64,000 nucleotides of DNA, from positions 2,728,001 to 2,792,000 of the forward strand of contig NZ_CP084058.1 of the NCBI RefSeq assembly GCF_020215645.1, read 5' to 3'. A model generated the notes under the pieces. The model was not told the origin of the DNA and searched no databases. It was given only the letters and a program-made list of their open reading frames with translations. Positions 61,548 to 64,000 of this stretch are shown here, one piece after another (position 1 is the stretch's first letter; the number at the start of each line of letters is the position of its first letter). The position numbers were made by a program, and so were the translations under genes. Source of the DNA: Nonomuraea gerenzanensis. GTDB lineage: Bacteria; Actinomycetota; Actinomycetes; Streptosporangiales; Streptosporangiaceae.

Positions 61548-62906
61548 ATGGCCGTGTTACTGCTCGGCACCCTCGACACCAAAGGTACGGAGTACGCCTA
61601 CGTCCGCGACCTCGTCGCGGCGGCCGGGCAGGAGGTCGTGCTGCTCGACGCGGGCGTCATGGGCGCCCCGGCCAGGAGCGCGGACGTCACGGCGCCGAGC
61701 GCCGACGTCACGGCGCCGAGCGCGGACGCCGCGGCGCCGGGTGCGGACGCCGCGGGCTCGGCGGCGCGGGTCGGCGGCCTGATGCCGGACATCGCGGCGG
61801 AGGCCGTCGCCGAGGCGGGCGGCGCGAGCCTCGCGCGGCTCAGGGGCGACGCCGACCGCGGCGCGGCCCTGAGCGTCATGGCCGCCGGAGCCGCGAAGAT
61901 CGCCAGGGAGCTGTGGGAAGCCGGCCGGGTGAGCGGCGTGCTGGCGCTGGGCGGCAGCGGCGGCTCCTCGATCGCGGCGGCAGCCATGGCCGCGCTGCCC
62001 GTGGGGGTGCCCAAGCTGCTGGTCTCCACCATGGCGAGCGGCGACGTGACCCCCTACGTCGGGCAGAGCGACGTGACGCTCATGTACAGCGTCGTCGACG
62101 TCGCCGGGATCAACGCGATCTCCCGCCCGATCCTCGGCAACGCGGCGGCGGCGATCGCCGCGATGGCCGCCGCCTACGACGGGCGCCGCCGCGAGACCCC
62201 TGCCGAGGACAGGCCCCTGGTCGCCGCCACCATGTTCGGCGTGACCACCCCCGCCGTGAACGCCGCCAGGGCCCGCCTAGAGGAGCTGGGCTACGAGGTG
62301 GTCGTCTTCCACGCCACCGGCGCGGGCGGCCGCGCCATGGAGGCGCTGGTCAGGGACGGCTACTTCGCGGGCGTCCTCGACCTCACCACCACCGAGCTGG
62401 CCGACGAGCTGGTGGGCGGCGTCCTGTCGGCGGGCCCCGAGCGGCTGACCGCCGCGGGAGCCGCCGGGGTGCCGCAGGTCGTCAGCCTGGGCGCGGTCGA
62501 CATGGTGAACTTCGGGCCGGTGGAGACCGTGCCGGAGAGGTTCAGGCAGCGGCGCCTGCTGGTGCACAACCCGACCGTGACGCTGATGCGTACCACGGCA
62601 GAGGAGTGCGCCGGGATCGGCAGGGAGATCGGCACGAAGCTGGCCGCGGCCACCGGGCCCGTGGCGCTGTTCGTGCCGCGCGGCGGCGTCTCGGCCGTGG
62701 ACGTCGAGGGCGGGCCGTTCCACGACCCCGGCGCCGACGCCGCCTGCTTCGCGGCCGTGCTGGCGGCGGTGACGGGCGCCGCCGAGGCCGGCGGTCCAGG
62801 GGCGGACGTCCAGGTGGTGGAGAGCGAGGACGACATCAACCAGCCCCGGTTCGCGGTCGCCGCCGCCGACCGGTTGCACGAGCTGATCCAGAAGGGGGCG
62901 GCATGA
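61548..62906 (+). CDS. Tm-1-like ATP-binding domain protein (UPF0261)
   Basis: A 452-residue protein homologous to the N-terminal ATP-binding part of the tomato antiviral protein Tm-1. Landmarks are LLLGTLDTKGTEYAYVRDLV, LALGGSGGSSIAAAAM, PKLLVSTMASGDVTPYVG and FVPRGGVSAVDVEGGPFHDP. Near residues 45-67 there is an in-frame repeat of APSADVT-like heptads. The bacterial reaction is not established to my knowledge. ATG 61548 follows GGAGGAGG. Its stop overlaps the next start by four bases, coupling it to the TIM-barrel partner. Confidence 0.85.
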   Translation: MAVLLLGTLDTKGTEYAYVRDLVAAAGQEVVLLDAGVMGAPARSADVTAPSADVTAPSADAAAPGADAAGSAARVGGLMPDIAAEAVAEAGGASLARLRGDADRGAALSVMAAGAAKIARELWEAGRVSGVLALGGSGGSSIAAAAMAALPVGVPKLLVSTMASGDVTPYVGQSDVTLMYSVVDVAGINAISRPILGNAAAAIAAMAAAYDGRRRETPAEDRPLVAATMFGVTTPAVNAARARLEELGYEVVVFHATGAGGRAMEALVRDGYFAGVLDLTTTELADELVGGVLSAGPERLTAAGAAGVPQVVSLGAVDMVNFGPVETVPERFRQRRLLVHNPTVTLMRTTAEECAGIGREIGTKLAAATGPVALFVPRGGVSAVDVEGGPFHDPGADAACFAAVLAAVTGAAEAGGPGADVQVVESEDDINQPRFAVAAADRLHELIQKGAA

Positions 62907-63718
62907 ACCGCGACGAGGCACTCGCCAGGCTCAGGGCCGAGCAGAAGTCCGGCAGGCTCGTCATCGGGGCGGGCGCGGGCACCGGGCTGTCCGCCAAGGC
63001 GGCCGAGGCCGGCGGCGTGGACCTGATCATCATCTACAACTCGGGCCGGTTCAGGATGGCCGGGCGCGGCTCGCTGGCGGGGCTGATGCCGTACGGGGAC
63101 GCCAACGCGATCGTGGTCGAGATGGCCGGCGAGGTGCTGCCGGTCGTCGAGGACACCCCGGTGCTGGCCGGGGTCTGCGGCACCGACCCGTTCCGGCTCA
63201 TGCCGCACTTCCTCGACCAGCTCAAGGCCATGGGCTTCACCGGCGTCCAGAACTTCCCCACCGTCGGCCTCATCGACGGCGTCTTCCGGGCGAACCTGGA
63301 GGAGACCGGCATGGGCTTCGACCTGGAGGTCGAGCTGATCCGGCTGGCCGCCGAGCGCGGCCTGCTCACCGCCCCGTACGTCTTCACCATCGAGCAGGCC
63401 ACGGCCATGGCCAGGGCGGGCGCCGACATCGTCGTGCCGCACATGGGCCTGACCACCAAGGGCAGCATCGGCGCCAGGACCGCGCTCACCCTGGACGAGT
63501 CGGCCGTCCGCGTCCAGGAGCTGCGTGACGCCGCCGTGGCGGTGAACCCGGAGATCATCGTGCTGTGCCACGGCGGCCCCATCGCCGAGCCCGACGACGT
63601 CGCCTACATCCAGGCGCGCACCACCGGCGTCGCGGGCTTCTTCGGCGCCTCCTCCATGGAGCGCCTGCCCGCCGAGCGGGCCATCGCCGACCAGTTGCGT
63701 GCCTTCAAGAGCCTGTAG
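62903..63718 (+). CDS. Phosphoenolpyruvate hydrolase family / Tm-1 TIM-barrel protein
   Basis: A 271-residue TIM barrel. Features include VIGAGAGTGLSAKAAEAGGV, DLIIIYNSGRFRMAGRGSLA, GVCGTDPFRLMPHFLDQLKA, GFTGVQNFPTVGLIDGVFR, and IVLCHGGPIAEPDDV. In plant Tm-1 this domain is fused behind the ATP-binding domain; here it is a separate gene overlapping it by four bases. Enzymatic activity is unproven; phosphoenolpyruvate hydrolase is only the database family name. The cupin gene follows nine bases later in the same operon. Confidence 0.87.
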   Translation: MNRDEALARLRAEQKSGRLVIGAGAGTGLSAKAAEAGGVDLIIIYNSGRFRMAGRGSLAGLMPYGDANAIVVEMAGEVLPVVEDTPVLAGVCGTDPFRLMPHFLDQLKAMGFTGVQNFPTVGLIDGVFRANLEETGMGFDLEVELIRLAAERGLLTAPYVFTIEQATAMARAGADIVVPHMGLTTKGSIGARTALTLDESAVRVQELRDAAVAVNPEIIVLCHGGPIAEPDDVAYIQARTTGVAGFFGASSMERLPAERAIADQLRAFKSL

Positions 63719-63727
63719 GGAGAACTC

Positions 63728-64000
63728 ATGCACCGCAGACCGGACGACGTGCCGACCATGGTGTTCGGCTGGGGCTCGATCAAGTGGCACGTGACGCCCG
63801 GAAGCGTGCCGGGCGCCTCGTCCACGTTCGGCGAGGTCGTGATCAACCCCGGCCAGGGGCACGACCGCCACCAGCATCCCTTCTCCGACGAGGTGCTCTA
63901 CCTCATCGAGGGGGAGGGGCGGCAGACAGTCGGCGACGGGCCCGAGTTCGCGGTCACGGCCGGGGACGCGGTCTACATCCCGATGGGCACGCTGCACTCG
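63728..64000 (+). CDS. Cupin domain protein, N-terminal part
   Basis: The first 91 codons are in the window and the gene continues past the edge. The cupin motif is visible: GQGHDRHQHPFSDEVLYLIEG, then GDAVYIPMGTLHS, with metal-type histidines and a glutamate. It probably binds a metal and a small organic substrate. ATG 63728 follows AGGGAG. It is the third gene of the operon with the two Tm-1-like genes, suggesting it acts on the same compound. Confidence 0.85.
   Translation, partial: MHRRPDDVPTMVFGWGSIKWHVTPGSVPGASSTFGEVVINPGQGHDRHQHPFSDEVLYLIEGEGRQTVGDGPEFAVTAGDAVYIPMGTLHS

Overview
The window is about 72% G+C by eye, with GTG/TTG starts, AGGAGG-type ribosome sites, many TetR/LuxR/GntR/LacI-type regulators and 4-base (ATGA/GTGA) gene overlaps. 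This fits an actinomycete chromosome. The gene content (PET-hydrolase-like cutinase, Tat-exported multicopper oxidase, GPP34 proteins, large ATP-binding LuxR regulators) would suit Streptosporangiaceae such as Nonomuraea, but the genus is inference. I see no tRNA, rRNA, insertion sequence, CRISPR array or phage gene.

Layout. 1-9.7 kb: start of an indolepyruvate-type ferredoxin oxidoreductase divergent from an Lrp regulator, an LPXTG DUF11 surface protein, a TetR/MFS efflux pair, a methyltransferase, an AlkD-type repair protein, an MmyB-type regulator divergent from a carboxymuconolactone-decarboxylase-like protein, and a secreted cutinase/PET-hydrolase homologue. 9.7-12.6 kb: a 932-residue LuxR regulator. 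It and the cutinase gene each have one copy of the same 19-bp near-palindrome 52 bp upstream of a start codon. 12.7-20.7 kb: a Liv-type ABC importer (five genes, minus strand) divergent from paaX, an acyl-CoA ligase and a MetE-like zinc protein. The intergenic regions carry recognisable promoters and a shared putative PaaX site. 20.7-26.5 kb: two hydrolases, a TetR and a second large LuxR regulator.

26.5-33.4 kb: a carbohydrate island with a Gfo/Idh dehydrogenase, ROK regulator, ABC sugar importer and secreted GH30 hydrolase. A 17-bp motif is shared by the two ROK-linked promoters, and GAAAsTTTC palindromes lie in and before the GH30 gene. 33.5-43.3 kb: SRPBCC, zinc-ribbon and nuclease/lamin-tail proteins, an amino-acid permease between two GPP34 genes, a TetR, the FmdB-formamidase pair and a multicopper oxidase.

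43.3-47.8 kb is a decay zone. An apparently intact two-subunit molybdenum hydroxylase (small Fe-S and large Mo subunits) sits between remnants of a LacI regulator, an FrsA-like hydrolase and an M24 peptidase on one side, and a broken GntR regulator, a VOC fragment and a deletion-ridden dehydrogenase E1-beta gene on the other. 48-53.3 kb: a LacI regulator, an ABC sugar importer and a sulfatase in one operon. 53.5-58 kb: an M28 peptidase, an aldo/keto reductase and a GH18 chitinase. 58.2-64 kb: a hydantoin-type racemase and NCS1 permease divergent from a cupin-XRE regulator. After them come a small DUF5519 protein and an operon with the two halves of a Tm-1-like protein (ATP-binding domain and TIM barrel as separate overlapping genes) and a cupin cut by the window end.
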